DNA of 64,000 nucleotides from Hyphomicrobiales bacterium (GCA_900468285.1 UBTF01000012.1:186001-250000), one strand, 5' to 3'. Counted from the first letter of the stretch, positions 1 to 10,216 are shown. Notes: generated by a model not told the origin, from the letters alone. Numbers and translations: made by a program.

Positions 1-29
1 TGCCCGAGAGCATAGCCCGCCTCTGACGC

Positions 30-62
30 ATTGCAATAAAATTGCACATTCATGCAATTTTT
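30..62. promoter_or_regulatory. Phased TTGCA repeats, operator-like
   Basis: Three TTGCA/TGCAA half-sites start at 31, 42 and 53, so they fall 11 bp apart on one face of the helix. The first lies in the perfect palindrome ATTGCAAT (30-37). The second and third form the inverted repeat AAAATTGCA (38-46) / TGCAATTTT (53-61) with a 6-base spacer. It sits about 60 bases upstream of the first gene. It could be an operator for that gene, or, because T's follow the stem, an AT-rich terminator of a gene to the left of the window. Confidence 0.4.
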
Positions 63-124
63 GACCACAAATTCGATTGGTCTCGCGGTAGCACAGTGGA
101 CATGATTTTCGAGAGGGACCCGTG

Positions 125-1075
125 ATGCAAACATTCCTGAAGCACAGCCGTGAAACGCTGCACATCTATTGGCTGCTGGTCCGCATCACGGTTCCCATTA
201 CTCTGGCGACGGAGGTGCTGTCGCGAATGGGTCTGATCGAGGTCATTTCCCCCGCCTTTGCGCCCTTCATGAACATCGTGGGATTACCGCCAGAACTGGG
301 CCTGGCCTGGCTGACTGCAATGCTTGTGGGCATATGGGGCGCAATACCGCTGATCTTCACTTTGGTGCCTGTTCAGTCCCTCAGCGTGGCTGAGGTCACC
401 GTCTTTTCCGCGCTGATCCTGTTTGCGCATGGATTGCCGCTGGAACAGAAGATCATCCAGAAAGCGGGCCCGTCATTCGTCGTCACAACTCTGTTGCGCA
501 TCGTCGGTGGCCTGCTCTATGCCTTTCTGTTGCACCACATCCTCCAGGCGACAGGCGCTCTTTCCGCACCCGTCCAGCCCGGCTGGATACCCATGACAGC
601 GACACTGGAATGGAGCGACTATTTTCTCTCGCTACTGGAAACCCTCGTCTGGATGCTTGTCATCCTCTTCGTCCTCTCCTGGAGCCTCGAAATTCTGAAA
701 ATCACGGGGGTGATGAAGGTTCTCATGCTCGCAATTGCGCCAATCCTTCGCGTGGCGGGCATCAAGGGCGAGGCTGAACAACTGACGGCCATCGGCCTTT
801 TTCTCGGCATATCCTACGGCGCGGGTTTCCTCATTCGAGAAGCGCAATCCGGCACGATCTCGCGGCGTCAGATTTTTCTCTCCTGCGTCTTCATGGGATT
901 CGCCCACAGCATGATCGAAGACACTCTGCTGATGGCTTCGCTGGGCGCGGATATCGTCAGCATTCTCGTCGGAAGGCTGGTTTTCGCCGTGGCGGCAACC
1001 GCCGCCATAGCCGCTCTGCTGCACGTGTTTTACGACAAACGCATCTTGCGCGCAGGCCGGAGGAAAGAAGCGTGA
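125..1075 (+). CDS. Nucleoside recognition (gate) domain membrane protein
   Basis: A polytopic inner-membrane protein of about 316 residues with long hydrophobic segments throughout and two gate-like halves, one around residues 20-150 and one around 170-300. The pattern fits the nucleoside-recognition/gate Pfam family (related to SpmA/SpmB and the gate region of CNT transporters). Substrate is not known; nucleoside or peptide transport is only inferred from the family name. The Shine-Dalgarno GAGAGGGA (111-118) lies 6 bases before the ATG at 125; a GTG at 122 is possible but too close. It stands alone, convergent with the DUF486 gene, and follows a TTGCA-repeat element that may control it. 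Confidence 0.7.
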   Translation: MQTFLKHSRETLHIYWLLVRITVPITLATEVLSRMGLIEVISPAFAPFMNIVGLPPELGLAWLTAMLVGIWGAIPLIFTLVPVQSLSVAEVTVFSALILFAHGLPLEQKIIQKAGPSFVVTTLLRIVGGLLYAFLLHHILQATGALSAPVQPGWIPMTATLEWSDYFLSLLETLVWMLVILFVLSWSLEILKITGVMKVLMLAIAPILRVAGIKGEAEQLTAIGLFLGISYGAGFLIREAQSGTISRRQIFLSCVFMGFAHSMIEDTLLMASLGADIVSILVGRLVFAVAATAAIAALLHVFYDKRILRAGRRKEA

Positions 1076-1089
1076 CTGCCTAATGTGAA

Positions 1090-1123
1090 GAGGCGGTCGC
1101 CCGTTTTTCGAGCCGACCGCCTC
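1090..1123. terminator. Hairpin between convergent genes
   Basis: Ten-base perfect arms GAGGCGGTCG (1090-1099) and CGACCGCCTC (1114-1123) lie between the stops of two convergent genes. There is no clean T-run after either arm, so it may act as a transcript-stabilising or weak bidirectional terminator rather than a classical one. Confidence 0.4.
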
Positions 1124-1141
1124 GCGAACAAGGCCCTGCCC

Positions 1142-1495
1142 TTACGAGCGGAACAGGAAGGATGCGCCGAAAGCGATGAGCGCAAAGCCGATGACATGGT
1201 TGATCGTCAGGCTTTCCTTCAACCAGAATACCGAAAACAGCGCGAAGACAGTCAGCGTGATGACTTCCTGCATCGTCTTCAGCTGCGCCGTCGAATAGAC
1301 TTCGGAGCCAAGGCGATTGGCTGGCACGGCGAGACAATATTCAAAAAACGCTATACCCCAGCTGGTCAGGATGGCGAAGAACAGCACGCTGCCTTTGTGC
1401 TTGAGATGTCCGTACCAGGCAAATGTCATGAAGACATTCGAGGCAATCAGCATGACGACCGGCCAGATATGCGCAGGGGTTATGGAAAAAGGCAT
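1142..1495 (-). CDS. DUF486 / DMT-like small membrane protein
   Basis: A 117-residue protein with four hydrophobic segments that resembles the DUF486 family, a single-repeat relative of drug/metabolite transporters. Motifs visible are the N-terminal MPFSITPAHIWPV run, a central LTSWGIAFFEY segment and a KTMQEVITL segment. The open frame continues upstream by 80 residues, but that part is charged, low-quality sequence; the ATG at 1495 gives the family N-terminus. Function is unknown; a transport role is only inferred from fold similarity. Convergent with the gate-domain gene. Confidence 0.75.
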   Translation of the reverse strand: MPFSITPAHIWPVVMLIASNVFMTFAWYGHLKHKGSVLFFAILTSWGIAFFEYCLAVPANRLGSEVYSTAQLKTMQEVITLTVFALFSVFWLKESLTINHVIGFALIAFGASFLFRS

Positions 1496-1744
1496 GACAG
1501 ACCTTTGAGATGGGAGGAAAATAATGAGGCAAGGGGAACCTGTTCCGGCTTGCGGCGTATTGCTTAGCGCAGGACGCAGCAAACAGGAACAGGATTTTGA
1601 CGCGCCCTGTAACCGGGTGGTGAGAGCGCGTGAAGAACGCAAAGCCTTCGCAACCGGTTCCCTGAGCTTCAACGTTTCCTGTTTGTACTCATTTTTTGTT
1701 CCCCGCCCCTTCCTTTTCAACTGGACTCTCTCCATATTCCGACA

Positions 1745-4700
1745 ATGGCCAGATCACCGAAGAAATCCCCCGACAACACCACCTCTCGCTCCGATGGCTT
1801 TGCGGAAATGCCGCAAGCCCCGTTTGAAGGCGCGCCGCTCTCCGGCAGCGTTTCGGACTGGGTAAAGCAGCTTGAAGCGGAGGCGGAAGCATCTTCTGTG
1901 GAAACGCAGCGGGAAGTCGCATCCAAGGCTGGCAAGCATCGCAAGAAAATCGAGATCGAGGCGCGCAAACAGGCGATAGAAGAGGCTGAAAAAGCCAAAA
2001 GCGGCGGAAGCGTTAACAAGAAGGCCAGCGCGCAGAAGACGTCGCGCGGTGTTTCCATCGGCGCGTCGAACGACCCCAAGACGCGTGCAGCCGCTGGTCT
2101 AAACCCCGTCGCGGGCATGGATGTCAGCCTTGAGGACGCGGAAAATCTCGCCACCGGCGCGGTAACTGCAACGGTCGAGGCCTTGTCGGCGCTGATCGAG
2201 AGCGGCAACCCGTTGTTCAAGGATGGCAAGCTGTGGACGCCCCACCGCCCTGCCCGCCCGGCCAAATCCGAAGGCGGTATTACCATCCGCATGGCCTCGG
2301 ACTTCGAACCCGCTGGCGACCAGCCGACGGCGATTGCCGATCTGGTTGAGGGCATCAATTCAGGCGAACGGTCGCAGGTGCTGCTGGGCGTCACCGGCTC
2401 CGGCAAGACCTTCACCATGGCCAAGGTCATTGAAGCGACGCAACGCCCTGCCGTCATTCTCGCGCCCAACAAAACGCTGGCGGCGCAGCTCTATTCCGAG
2501 TTCAAGAACTTCTTCCCCGATAATGCGGTGGAATATTTCGTTTCCTACTACGATTATTATCAGCCCGAAGCCTATGTGCCGCGCTCGGATACCTTCATCG
2601 AGAAGGAATCCTCCATCAACGAGCAGATCGACCGGATGCGCCACTCCGCCACCCGTTCACTGCTGGAACGTGACGACTGCGTCATCGTCGCCTCTGTCTC
2701 TTGCATCTATGGTATCGGTTCGGTTGAAACCTACACCGCCATGACATTCCAGATGGCCGTGGGTGACAGGCTGGACCAGCGCCAGCTTCTGGCCGATCTC
2801 GTGGCCCAGCAATACAAGCGCCGCGACATGGATTTCCAGCGCGGCTCTTTCCGTGTGCGGGGCGATACCATCGAAATCTTCCCCGCCCACTTGGAAGATG
2901 CCGCATGGCGTATCTCCATGTTCGGGGACGAGATCGACTCGATCACCGAATTCGATCCGCTGACCGGCCAGAAAACCGGCGATCTGCAATCGGTGAAGAT
3001 CTACGCCAACTCACACTATGTCACGCCGCGCCCGACGCTGAATGGTGCCATCCGCGCTATCAAGGAAGAGCTGAAAGGCCGCCTTGCCGAGCTGGAGAAG
3101 GCCGGACGCCTGCTGGAAGCGCAGCGGCTGGAACAGCGCACGCGCTACGATATCGAAATGCTGGAGGCCACCGGCTCCTGCGCCGGCATCGAAAACTATT
3201 CGCGCTATCTGACCGGGCGTAACCCAGGCGAGCCGCCGCCGACGCTGTTTGAATATATCCCTGATAACGCCCTGCTGTTCATCGATGAAAGCCACGTTTC
3301 TGTCAGCCAGATCGGAGGCATGTATCGCGGCGACTTCCGGCGCAAGGCGACGCTGGCCGAATATGGCTTCCGCCTGCCCTCCTGCATGGATAACCGCCCG
3401 CTGCGCTTCGAAGAGTGGGATGCGATGCGCCCGCCGACCGTGGCTGTCTCGGCCACACCCGGCGCCTGGGAAATGGAACAGTCCGGCGGCGTCTTTGCCG
3501 AGCAGGTCATCCGTCCCACCGGCCTCATCGATCCGCCGGTGGAAGTCCGCTCCGCCCGCAGCCAGGTGGATGATGTTCTCGGCGAAATTCGCGAAACCGC
3601 CGCCAAGGGTTACCGCACGCTCTGCACCGTGCTCACCAAGCGCATGGCCGAAGACCTGACCGAATATCTGCATGAACAGGGCGTGCGCGTCCGCTACATG
3701 CACTCGGACATTGATACGCTGGAACGTATCGAAATCATCCGCGACCTGCGCCTCGGCGCATTCGACGTGCTTGTCGGCATCAACCTGCTGCGTGAAGGTC
3801 TCGACATTCCGGAATGCGGCTTCGTCGCCATTCTCGATGCCGACAAGGAAGGCTTCCTGCGCTCGGAGACATCGCTCATCCAGACCATTGGCCGTGCGGC
3901 GCGTAACGTCGATGGCAAGGTCATTCTCTATGCTGACAACATCACCGGCTCTATGAAGCGGGCGATGGAGGAAACCAGCCGCCGCCGCGAAAAGCAGATG
4001 GCCTATAACGAGGAACATGGCATCACGCCTGAGTCCGTCAAGGCCCGCATTTCCGACATTCTCGACAGTGTCTACGAGCGCGACCACGTCCGCGCCGATA
4101 TCTCCGGCACTTCAGGCAAAGGCTTTGCCGATGGCGGCCATATGGTCGGCAACAATCTGCAGGCACACCTCAACGCGCTGGAAAAATCCATGCGCGACGC
4201 CGCCGCCGATCTCGACTTCGAAAAGGCCGCCCGCCTGCGCGACGAAATTAAACGCCTCAAAGCCGCCGAACTCGCCGCCATGGACGACCCGATTGCGAAG
4301 GAAGAAGCCAAATCGCTGGAAGGCGGCGCAAAGGGCAAATCCGGCAAGAAGACTGGCCCGGGCGCTCGCTCCGATTCGAACCCCCTCCTTGAGGCTGAAA
4401 TGGGTGGTAGCCCAGAGAGCAGCGAGCGCGCCTCGACGTCACTGTTCCAGAAGCCCAGCCTTGACGACATGGGTCCCGGCACAGACACCGCCAAACCCCT
4501 GTTCCGCAAGAACAGCCTCGACGAAATGACCGTCGGCCGCACCGAAAAGCCGGTCAAAAAAGCCGTGCCGCCAAAGCCAAAAACCGAAGACGGCAAACGC
4601 TTCTCACCGCTGCTGGAAGGTCAACCCGAACGCGCCAACCCCGGCCTGAACCCCAACACCAAAGACGACCCCCGCCCTATCGCACGCGGCAAGGTGGGTG

Positions 4701-4777
4701 TGGGGAGCTATGAGGACCCGGGTGAGCAGAAGCGCAAGGGACGGACGAAGGGGAAAACTGGTAGGCCGGGGCGGTAA
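1745..4777 (+). CDS. uvrB: Excinuclease ABC subunit B (UvrB)
   Basis: The damage-verification helicase of nucleotide excision repair, which takes DNA from UvrA and then recruits UvrC. At 1010 residues it is much longer than the usual ~670. Residues 1-180 are a charged extension; the Walker A GVTGSGKT is near 214, the damage-probing beta-hairpin with [12 protein letters not shown] near 268, the DESH Walker B box near 513, and the UVR motif that contacts UvrC near 809-845. The last ~165 residues are Lys/Pro-rich and carry a duplicated LFxKxSLD(D/E)M motif near 899 and 918. No clear Shine-Dalgarno precedes the ATG; the start fits the remembered rhizobial N-terminus. uvrC is in the same window at 35 kb. 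Confidence 0.96.
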   Translation: MARSPKKSPDNTTSRSDGFAEMPQAPFEGAPLSGSVSDWVKQLEAEAEASSVETQREVASKAGKHRKKIEIEARKQAIEEAEKAKSGGSVNKKASAQKTSRGVSIGASNDPKTRAAAGLNPVAGMDVSLEDAENLATGAVTATVEALSALIESGNPLFKDGKLWTPHRPARPAKSEGGITIRMASDFEPAGDQPTAIADLVEGINSGERSQVLLGVTGSGKTFTMAKVIEATQRPAVILAPNKTLAAQLYSEFKNFFPDNAVEYFVSYYDYYQPEAYVPRSDTFIEKESSINEQIDRMRHSATRSLLERDDCVIVASVSCIYGIGSVETYTAMTFQMAVGDRLDQRQLLADLVAQQYKRRDMDFQRGSFRVRGDTIEIFPAHLEDAAWRISMFGDEIDSITEFDPLTGQKTGDLQSVKIYANSHYVTPRPTLNGAIRAIKEELKGRLAELEKAGRLLEAQRLEQRTRYDIEMLEATGSCAGIENYSRYLTGRNPGEPPPTLFEYIPDNALLFIDESHVSVSQIGGMYRGDFRRKATLAEYGFRLPSCMDNRPLRFEEWDAMRPPTVAVSATPGAWEMEQSGGVFAEQVIRPTGLIDPPVEVRSARSQVDDVLGEIRETAAKGYRTLCTVLTKRMAEDLTEYLHEQGVRVRYMHSDIDTLERIEIIRDLRLGAFDVLVGINLLREGLDIPECGFVAILDADKEGFLRSETSLIQTIGRAARNVDGKVILYADNITGSMKRAMEETSRRREKQMAYNEEHGITPESVKARISDILDSVYERDHVRADISGTSGKGFADGGHMVGNNLQAHLNALEKSMRDAAADLDFEKAARLRDEIKRLKAAELAAMDDPIAKEEAKSLEGGAKGKSGKKTGPGARSDSNPLLEAEMGGSPESSERASTSLFQKPSLDDMGPGTDTAKPLFRKNSLDEMTVGRTEKPVKKAVPPKPKTEDGKRFSPLLEGQPERANPGLNPNTKDDPRPIARGKVGVGSYEDPGEQKRKGRTKGKTGRPGR

Positions 4778-5059
4778 ATATTTGATAACCTAATCACCGG
4801 AAATTAAAATTCTGGTATAGACGCACCCATGATGTGCCATGAAGTCTATTTTACCTCTAAGTTGGACACATAGAACGTAAGCGCTTTAGAGTAGAAATGT
4901 CCGGTACTCTCTAGGTTCGTGAGCATCAAAAAGCCGCGACGGCAACGTATTCATATCTACCTCCATGGAAAAATAGTAACCAAAATGACGCTAAAAAGCC
5001 AATGCCTATTTACAACCGGTAATTGCTAGTGCAGTAAACCCATGTATGGAGGCGTTCAA

Positions 5060-6388
5060 ATGCTACGAGATGTTTGGGTCACTAACTTTCGCTCATTAGA
5101 AAATTTTGAGCTTACGATCAGACCTGGTTTGAATGCTTTAGTAGGGCCAAATGGTGCTGGCAAGACAAGCATAATCAAGTGGTTTGAATTTTTGTCTTTG
5201 CTTGGGACTTACTCCCTGCGAGAAAGCATCGGAAAGATCGGCGGAGCAAATCACGTCTTTCGAAGGAAGGGTGGGAAATATGCTGACCAACTTTCTTTTT
5301 CTTTAAAGGGAGAGACGAAAGTTGAGCACCCCTATTATGAATCGAGAGCGACAGCTAAGTCGTGGATGGTTGACTACGAACTTTTTGCTACAATTTCCGT
5401 AGTAAAAAACCAAATATTTTTCTCTGCACAAAGCATATCAATCTGGCTTAACACAGGAAAAAATAAACCACGGAATGAGAAGCCCAACGTTCGGATAGAC
5501 TGGAACTACGACATTATACTAGATAAAGTTACTAGCGCTATCGAAGTAGAAAAACCAAAAAACATAAAGTCAGATTCTATAGAGTCTTATAATTTCAATA
5601 AGAAATTCCTAGAAGAATTATTTAATTCTAAATACATGCTTGAAACTCTTTTAGGCCCTGGTCAATTCTTTCCAGTTGACTTCATATACGCAATCAAATC
5701 GGACATATCATATAAAAAAGCTTATAATGTTAACCCATCTCAGGTGCGTACTGCTATAGATATATCATCGCAGCCAGGTGTTCAATTTGATGGGTCGGGT
5801 ACGGTCTCAACGATCTATGACATCCAGTCTAAAGAGACGGAAAAATCAAATAGATACAGCGTCAACGCGATTGAAAAAAACAACAATAAAAATAGGTTTC
5901 AGAAATTAACAAACTACTTCAAGCTGTGCGATTCCAATATCGACGGAATTTCTGTTGATATAGAAAGTTTCAGAAATGAGTTTGTACTTGAGGTTTCTTA
6001 CACAGATTCCGAAAGCAGCTATAGTGTGCCGGTTTTTCTATTGTCGGACGGCACAGTTAAGTGGTTGGCTCTAATCACAGCGATTTCCACCGAAAGACAA
6101 TCGATATTTGTCGAAGAGCCTGAGAACTTTCTACATCCGAAACTGCAAGAAAGCATTGTGGAAATTATCAGAGAGGAGGTCGACAGCAGCCAGGTTGAAC
6201 GGTTTGCTATCATTTCCACTCATAGCGAAACGCTTCTCAATAAACTTCGGCCCGAAGAGATAATTTTGGTCAGTATGACGGATGGGAAGACGGTGTCCGA
6301 GCGGGTGAGCGATCCCGAGGAAATATCGCAAATAATTGCCGATTCTGGGTTCGGCTTGGGCTACTTCTATGTTTCCGGCGGCTTCTAA
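5060..6388 (+). CDS. OLD/RecF-like AAA ATPase, candidate defence protein
   Basis: An SMC/RecF-type ABC ATPase of 442 residues. Walker A GPNGAGKTS is at residues 29-37 after an opening strand that matches OLD/RecF proteins (VTNFRSLENFEL). The C-terminal half holds a signature-like LSDGTVKWLAL, the Walker B/D-loop segment FVEEPENFLHP and the switch-histidine segment ISTHSETLLN. The ATG at 5060 is preferred over the one at 5042 because GGAGG (5048-5052) sits 7 bases before it. The gene is AT-rich with AAA/ATA codons unlike its neighbours, and its TAA overlaps the next ATG by one base (TAATG), so the two are probably made together. Likely horizontally acquired; PARIS-, AbiL- or split-OLD-like function is inferred. 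Confidence 0.85.
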   Translation: MLRDVWVTNFRSLENFELTIRPGLNALVGPNGAGKTSIIKWFEFLSLLGTYSLRESIGKIGGANHVFRRKGGKYADQLSFSLKGETKVEHPYYESRATAKSWMVDYELFATISVVKNQIFFSAQSISIWLNTGKNKPRNEKPNVRIDWNYDIILDKVTSAIEVEKPKNIKSDSIESYNFNKKFLEELFNSKYMLETLLGPGQFFPVDFIYAIKSDISYKKAYNVNPSQVRTAIDISSQPGVQFDGSGTVSTIYDIQSKETEKSNRYSVNAIEKNNNKNRFQKLTNYFKLCDSNIDGISVDIESFRNEFVLEVSYTDSESSYSVPVFLLSDGTVKWLALITAISTERQSIFVEEPENFLHPKLQESIVEIIREEVDSSQVERFAIISTHSETLLNKLRPEEIILVSMTDGKTVSERVSDPEEISQIIADSGFGLGYFYVSGGF

Positions 6389-6966
6389 TGATCGGGTTTA
6401 TCGTTGAGGGTCATATGGAAGAAAAAATTATTCGGCACTTCTGCGGTAGCGCTGAAGTCCGAAGACTTCAAATCAACGGCTGCAAATTTCCTGTACCTCG
6501 TTTGGCCGAACGCATCTCCCCTCAAATTAGTATGCTGCGACGGAAAAAAGTTCATAAAGTAGTCGTAATAATTGATAGAGAGCAAAGAAATGAAAGTTCG
6601 GATCAATTTGAAAAAGATATTTTAAAAGCTGTTCTCGAGCGTAATACCGTGGATATTCCAGTTCAAATATCGTCTCCAGACCGAAATTTTGAGTCGTGGA
6701 TAGTTCCTTTTCTGAATGCAAATTGCGATGTGTCATCCGAATGCCAGGAGCAATTTGAGGGTAGAAACGGAAAGTCTATTATAAAAGCGAAATTTAAAAC
6801 GCGCGGCGAAGCCTATGTTGAGGTGGTTGATGGCATTAGGTTGTTTAAGAAAGTCAAACCCGAGAAACTGAAGGAAGCGAGTTTGAGTTTTCAGCGTTTC
6901 GCTGACAATTTCAATGAAGAGTGCTGGTGGCTTACGCAAGCGACGCATCAAGATCCGTCCGAATAG
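6388..6966 (+). CDS. TOPRIM-like (DUF4276/RloB-type) partner protein
   Basis: A 192-residue protein that opens with the strand-turn FIVEGHMEEKII, followed by VVVIIDREQRN near residue 55-65 and NFESWIVPF near 92-100. An early Glu, a central acidic strand end and a later E-x-W are the marks of the TOPRIM-like DUF4276/RloB/DUF4435 proteins that pair with OLD-like ATPases. A metal-dependent nuclease or regulator role is inferred; catalytic residues would be Glu8 with the Asp-Arg-Glu cluster. It is as AT-rich as the ATPase gene and is translationally coupled to it. Family placement rests on motif reading only. Confidence 0.7.
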   Translation: MIGFIVEGHMEEKIIRHFCGSAEVRRLQINGCKFPVPRLAERISPQISMLRRKKVHKVVVIIDREQRNESSDQFEKDILKAVLERNTVDIPVQISSPDRNFESWIVPFLNANCDVSSECQEQFEGRNGKSIIKAKFKTRGEAYVEVVDGIRLFKKVKPEKLKEASLSFQRFADNFNEECWWLTQATHQDPSE

Positions 6967-7036
6967 GGAACCAAATCCGCCCTCGCCTCGTTCTTTCCCC
7001 GGACACCGTGTCCGATACTGAAAGGGAAGAAACATT

Positions 7037-7504
7037 ATGAAAAACAAGGTTTTCGCACTCGCTGCCGCCGCAGTTCTGTCCGCCTCCGCTGTTTATGCGC
7101 AGACGTCGACACCGGCTCCAGCCGCTCCTGCGGCTGCTGGCGCGGATGCTACATTGTCGGGTCCTGGTATTACCATGGGCACTAAGGCAAACGGTCCTTT
7201 GAAGTTCGTCAACGTGCAGAAGACAGACCTGACAGCCTCGCAGCTTGAAGGCATGGACATCTACAACGCACAGAACGAAGAAATCGGTGAAATTGAAGAC
7301 GTCGTGATTGGCGATGGCAAGTCCGTTATCGGTCTTGTTGCCAGCGTCGGCGGCTTCCTCGGTATCGACAAGAGCTACGTTGTTCTCGACCCGTCGTCGG
7401 TCGCAATCAACAATGACAATGGCACATGGAAGGCCTATGTCGACACCACCAAGGACGCGCTTACGAACGCTCCCAAGTTGGACTATGACAAGCTGGATGA
7501 CTAA
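7037..7504 (+). CDS. Exported PRC-barrel domain protein
   Basis: 155 residues with a signal peptide (Lys-rich n-region, Ala-rich core, cleavage after AVYAQ near 22), an Ala/Pro linker, then a PRC-barrel from about 65 to 145 containing NAQNEEIGEIEDVVIG and GGFLGIDKSYVVLDPSSV. PRC-barrel proteins of this kind are common and often stress-related in Rhizobiaceae; the ligand is unknown. The Shine-Dalgarno AAGGGAAG lies 8-9 bases before the ATG. Codon use is back to the GC-rich norm, so this marks the right edge of the AT-rich island. A strong terminator follows. Confidence 0.85.
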   Translation: MKNKVFALAAAAVLSASAVYAQTSTPAPAAPAAAGADATLSGPGITMGTKANGPLKFVNVQKTDLTASQLEGMDIYNAQNEEIGEIEDVVIGDGKSVIGLVASVGGFLGIDKSYVVLDPSSVAINNDNGTWKAYVDTTKDALTNAPKLDYDKLDD

Positions 7505-7539
7505 TCCGCTTTAAGTCCGACCACAGCCCGGCTGTGAAC

Positions 7540-7583
7540 AACCCGTCGAGGATGGATGATCCGCCTTCGACGGGTTTCTTTTT
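7540..7583 (+). terminator. Rho-independent terminator after the PRC-barrel gene
   Basis: Arms AACCCGTCGAGG and CCTTCGACGGGTT pair with one bulged A and are followed by TTCTTTTTG. Confidence 0.85.
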
Positions 7584-7713
7584 GCCTGATGCCCTGTCGA
7601 GCGGGTCACGCTCTACAGCCCGGTGGCCAAGCGGCCGCGCTCTGGCAGCCTGCGATGCAAACTGAAACTTAGGGCTGCCCTGCCCCGCCCACCTTTCGAT
7701 GGGCGGCGTTTCG

Positions 7714-9993
7714 TCAGCCGCCGAATTTGCCGCTGCGCGGGAAGCCCTTCGGCACGGTGCGACCCGCTGTAGCGCGGTCGGCCATCCATTCCAGCAGTTC
7801 ATCCCCCACCTTCGAGAAGGCTCTGCCGGCGCTGTCAGCCCATGTCAGGCCGCTTGCCAGCGCGAAGCATTTCACATCCGATATGCCGCCATCCTTGTAG
7901 CGTTGCAGGCGCACGCCTTTGCCACGTGACATTTCCGGCACCTGCGCCAGCGGGAAGGTCAGCATCTTGCGGTTTTCGCCAACCACTGCGACGTGGTCGC
8001 CGGTGACAGGCACGACCAGCTTCATTTCGTCCGGCATGGAAACGTTCATGATCTGCTTGCCCTTGCGGGTATTGGCCACCATTTCCGTTTCGGCCACCAC
8101 GAAGCCATTGCCAGCTGTGGAGACGAGCAGCAGCTTGCGCGATGCATCATGCACGAAGGCGGTCAGGATATCCTGATCGTTCTCCATATCCACCATGATA
8201 CGCACCGGCTCGCCATGGCCGCGTCCGCCCGGCAGCTTGTCTGCGCCCAGCGTGTAGGCCTTGCCGCCTGTCGTGACCAGCAGCAGCTTGTCCGTCGTCT
8301 GGGCGTTGAAGGCAAGCTTGGGGCCATCGCCTTCCTTGAAGGTCAGCGAAGACGTATCCGTCATGTGGCCCTTCAGCGCCCTGATCCAGCCCTTCTGCGA
8401 GATGACGATGGTGACCGGTTCCTTTTCGATCATCGCCTGCTGGATGGCATCCATATCTGCGGTCGGCGCATCGGCAAATTGCGTGCGGCGCTCACCAAGC
8501 TTGGTTGCCTTGGCATATTTCTTCTTGGTCTCGCCGATTTCCCAGGCAATCGTCTGCCATTGCTTTTCGGTGGAAGCCAGAAGCGACTCGATCTCCGCCT
8601 TCTCGCTGCTCAGCCCATCGAATTCCGTGCGGATTTCGATTTCTTCCAGCTTGCGCAAGGCGCGCAGCCGCATGTTGAGAATGGCCTCGACCTGAATATC
8701 GGTCAGGCTCCATTTCTCCATCATCACGGGCTTCGGCTCATCCTCTTCACGGATGATGCGAATGACCTCATCGATGTTGAGATAGGCAACCAGCAAGCCG
8801 CCCAGAATTTCCAGGCGGCGGTCGATGGCGGCAAGGCGGAAGCGCGAGCGGCGCAGCAGCACGTCGCGTCGGTGGTCCAGCCATTCCTTCAACACTTCGT
8901 TCAGCGCCATGACCTTGGGAATACGGCCCATGGACAGAACGTTCATGTTGAGCGGAATACGGCTTTCGAGGTCCGACAGGCGGAACAGCGATTCCATCAG
9001 CAAGGTGGCATCGACCGTGCGGCTCTTCGGAACCAGAACGACGCGCACATCTTCGGCGGATTCATCGCGAACGTCTTCCAGCAGCGGCAGCTTGCGCGCC
9101 AGAAGCAGCTCGGCAATCTTTTCGATCAGGCGGGATTTCTGCACCTGATAGGGAATTTCTGTGATGACGATCTGGTAGCCGCCACGGCCGAGATCTTCGA
9201 CAACCCATTTGGCCCGCACACGGAAACCGCCGCGTCCGGTGCGGTAGGCCTCCATCATGCTTTCGCGGCTTTCGGTGATGATGCCGCCGGTGGGAAGATC
9301 CGGCCCCTCGATACCGCCCCGTTCGGGATGGGCCGGATCGAACATCAGATCCTCGACAGTCGCGTCCGGGTTCTTGATCAGCCGCAGGGCCGCGTCGCAC
9401 AGCTCATGGGCGTTGTGTGGCGGAATGCTGGTGGCCATGCCCACGGCAATGCCCGATGTGCCGTTTGCCAGAAGGTTGGGGAACGCGCCCGGCATGACGA
9501 CCGGCTCTTCGTCTTCCTCGTTATAGGTCGGGCGAAAATCAACCGCATCCTGCTCGATGCCTTCAAGCAGAAGGGCCGCGACTTCGGTCATGCGCGCTTC
9601 GGTGTAACGATAGGCAGCAGCGCCATCGCCATCGATATTGCCGAAGTTGCCCTGCCCGTCGACGATGGGGTAACGCTGCGAGAAATCCTGCGCGAGGCGC
9701 ACCAGCGCATCATAGACCGACTGGTCGCCATGCGGGTGGAATTTACCGATGACGTCACCGACGATACGCGCGCATTTCTTGAACGCCGAGTTGGGGCGAA
9801 TGCCCATCTCGCTCATGGCGTGAATGATGCGGCGATGCACGGGCTTCAGGCCATCGCGCACATCCGGCAGCGCACGGTGCATGATGGTCGACAGCGCATA
9901 GGCCAGATAGCGCTCTTCTAGCGCGGCCTTCAGGTCAACCGGATGAATGTTTTCGTCGTCTCCGCCGGACGGAGGCACAAGATTTTTTCCCAT
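7714..9993 (-). CDS. parC: DNA topoisomerase IV subunit A (ParC)
   Basis: The breakage-reunion subunit of topoisomerase IV, which decatenates daughter chromosomes with ParE. 759 residues; the N-terminal winged-helix block [10 protein letters not shown] is at 51-60, the quinolone-region helix [12 protein letters not shown] at 86-97, and the catalytic Tyr130 sits in AAYRYTEAR. Gln91 occupies the position of the quinolone-contact Ser of E. coli GyrA (Ser83). The C-terminal third has the beta-pinwheel blades typical of the family, for example [19 protein letters not shown] 220-base region separates it from the divergent exported-protein gene. GyrA is the alternative, but the short C-terminal domain and alphaproteobacterial character favour ParC. 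Confidence 0.93.
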   Translation of the reverse strand: MGKNLVPPSGGDDENIHPVDLKAALEERYLAYALSTIMHRALPDVRDGLKPVHRRIIHAMSEMGIRPNSAFKKCARIVGDVIGKFHPHGDQSVYDALVRLAQDFSQRYPIVDGQGNFGNIDGDGAAAYRYTEARMTEVAALLLEGIEQDAVDFRPTYNEEDEEPVVMPGAFPNLLANGTSGIAVGMATSIPPHNAHELCDAALRLIKNPDATVEDLMFDPAHPERGGIEGPDLPTGGIITESRESMMEAYRTGRGGFRVRAKWVVEDLGRGGYQIVITEIPYQVQKSRLIEKIAELLLARKLPLLEDVRDESAEDVRVVLVPKSRTVDATLLMESLFRLSDLESRIPLNMNVLSMGRIPKVMALNEVLKEWLDHRRDVLLRRSRFRLAAIDRRLEILGGLLVAYLNIDEVIRIIREEDEPKPVMMEKWSLTDIQVEAILNMRLRALRKLEEIEIRTEFDGLSSEKAEIESLLASTEKQWQTIAWEIGETKKKYAKATKLGERRTQFADAPTADMDAIQQAMIEKEPVTIVISQKGWIRALKGHMTDTSSLTFKEGDGPKLAFNAQTTDKLLLVTTGGKAYTLGADKLPGGRGHGEPVRIMVDMENDQDILTAFVHDASRKLLLVSTAGNGFVVAETEMVANTRKGKQIMNVSMPDEMKLVVPVTGDHVAVVGENRKMLTFPLAQVPEMSRGKGVRLQRYKDGGISDVKCFALASGLTWADSAGRAFSKVGDELLEWMADRATAGRTVPKGFPRSGKFGG

Positions 9994-10216
9994 GCTGCTT
10001 GACTAGCGGAAATGCGGTTTTCCGGCAAGGAATCAGGGCCTCTCTGCTGTGGATGACGCCGGTTGGCCGTATATTTTTCGTTAATCTTGTTTTTATGCCG
10101 CAATTCAGCCATTCGTTACCACCTACGAATGTAATAGACCGGAGCTATGCTCTGGATATAAATGCACGAATCCAGTTGTCGATCGCCAGATTTCATACCT
10201 ACGAGGAAGAGACAGA

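Noticed and set aside
4919-5029. Small 36-codon GTG frame before the ATPase gene
   Set aside because: No Shine-Dalgarno, no recognisable product; could be chance in AT-rich DNA.
5042-5059. ATG at 5042 as start of the AAA ATPase
   Set aside because: The GGAGG Shine-Dalgarno lies between 5042 and 5060, so translation starts at 5060.
4789-6980. Direct repeats flanking the AT-rich island as attachment sites
   Set aside because: AACC(T/A)AATC-like sequences at 4789 and 6967 match only loosely; no convincing repeat, integrase or tRNA was found.
7993-9921. A 642-codon open frame antisense to parC
   Set aside because: It lies entirely within the well-supported parC gene on the other strand and has the low-complexity look of an antisense frame in GC-rich DNA.
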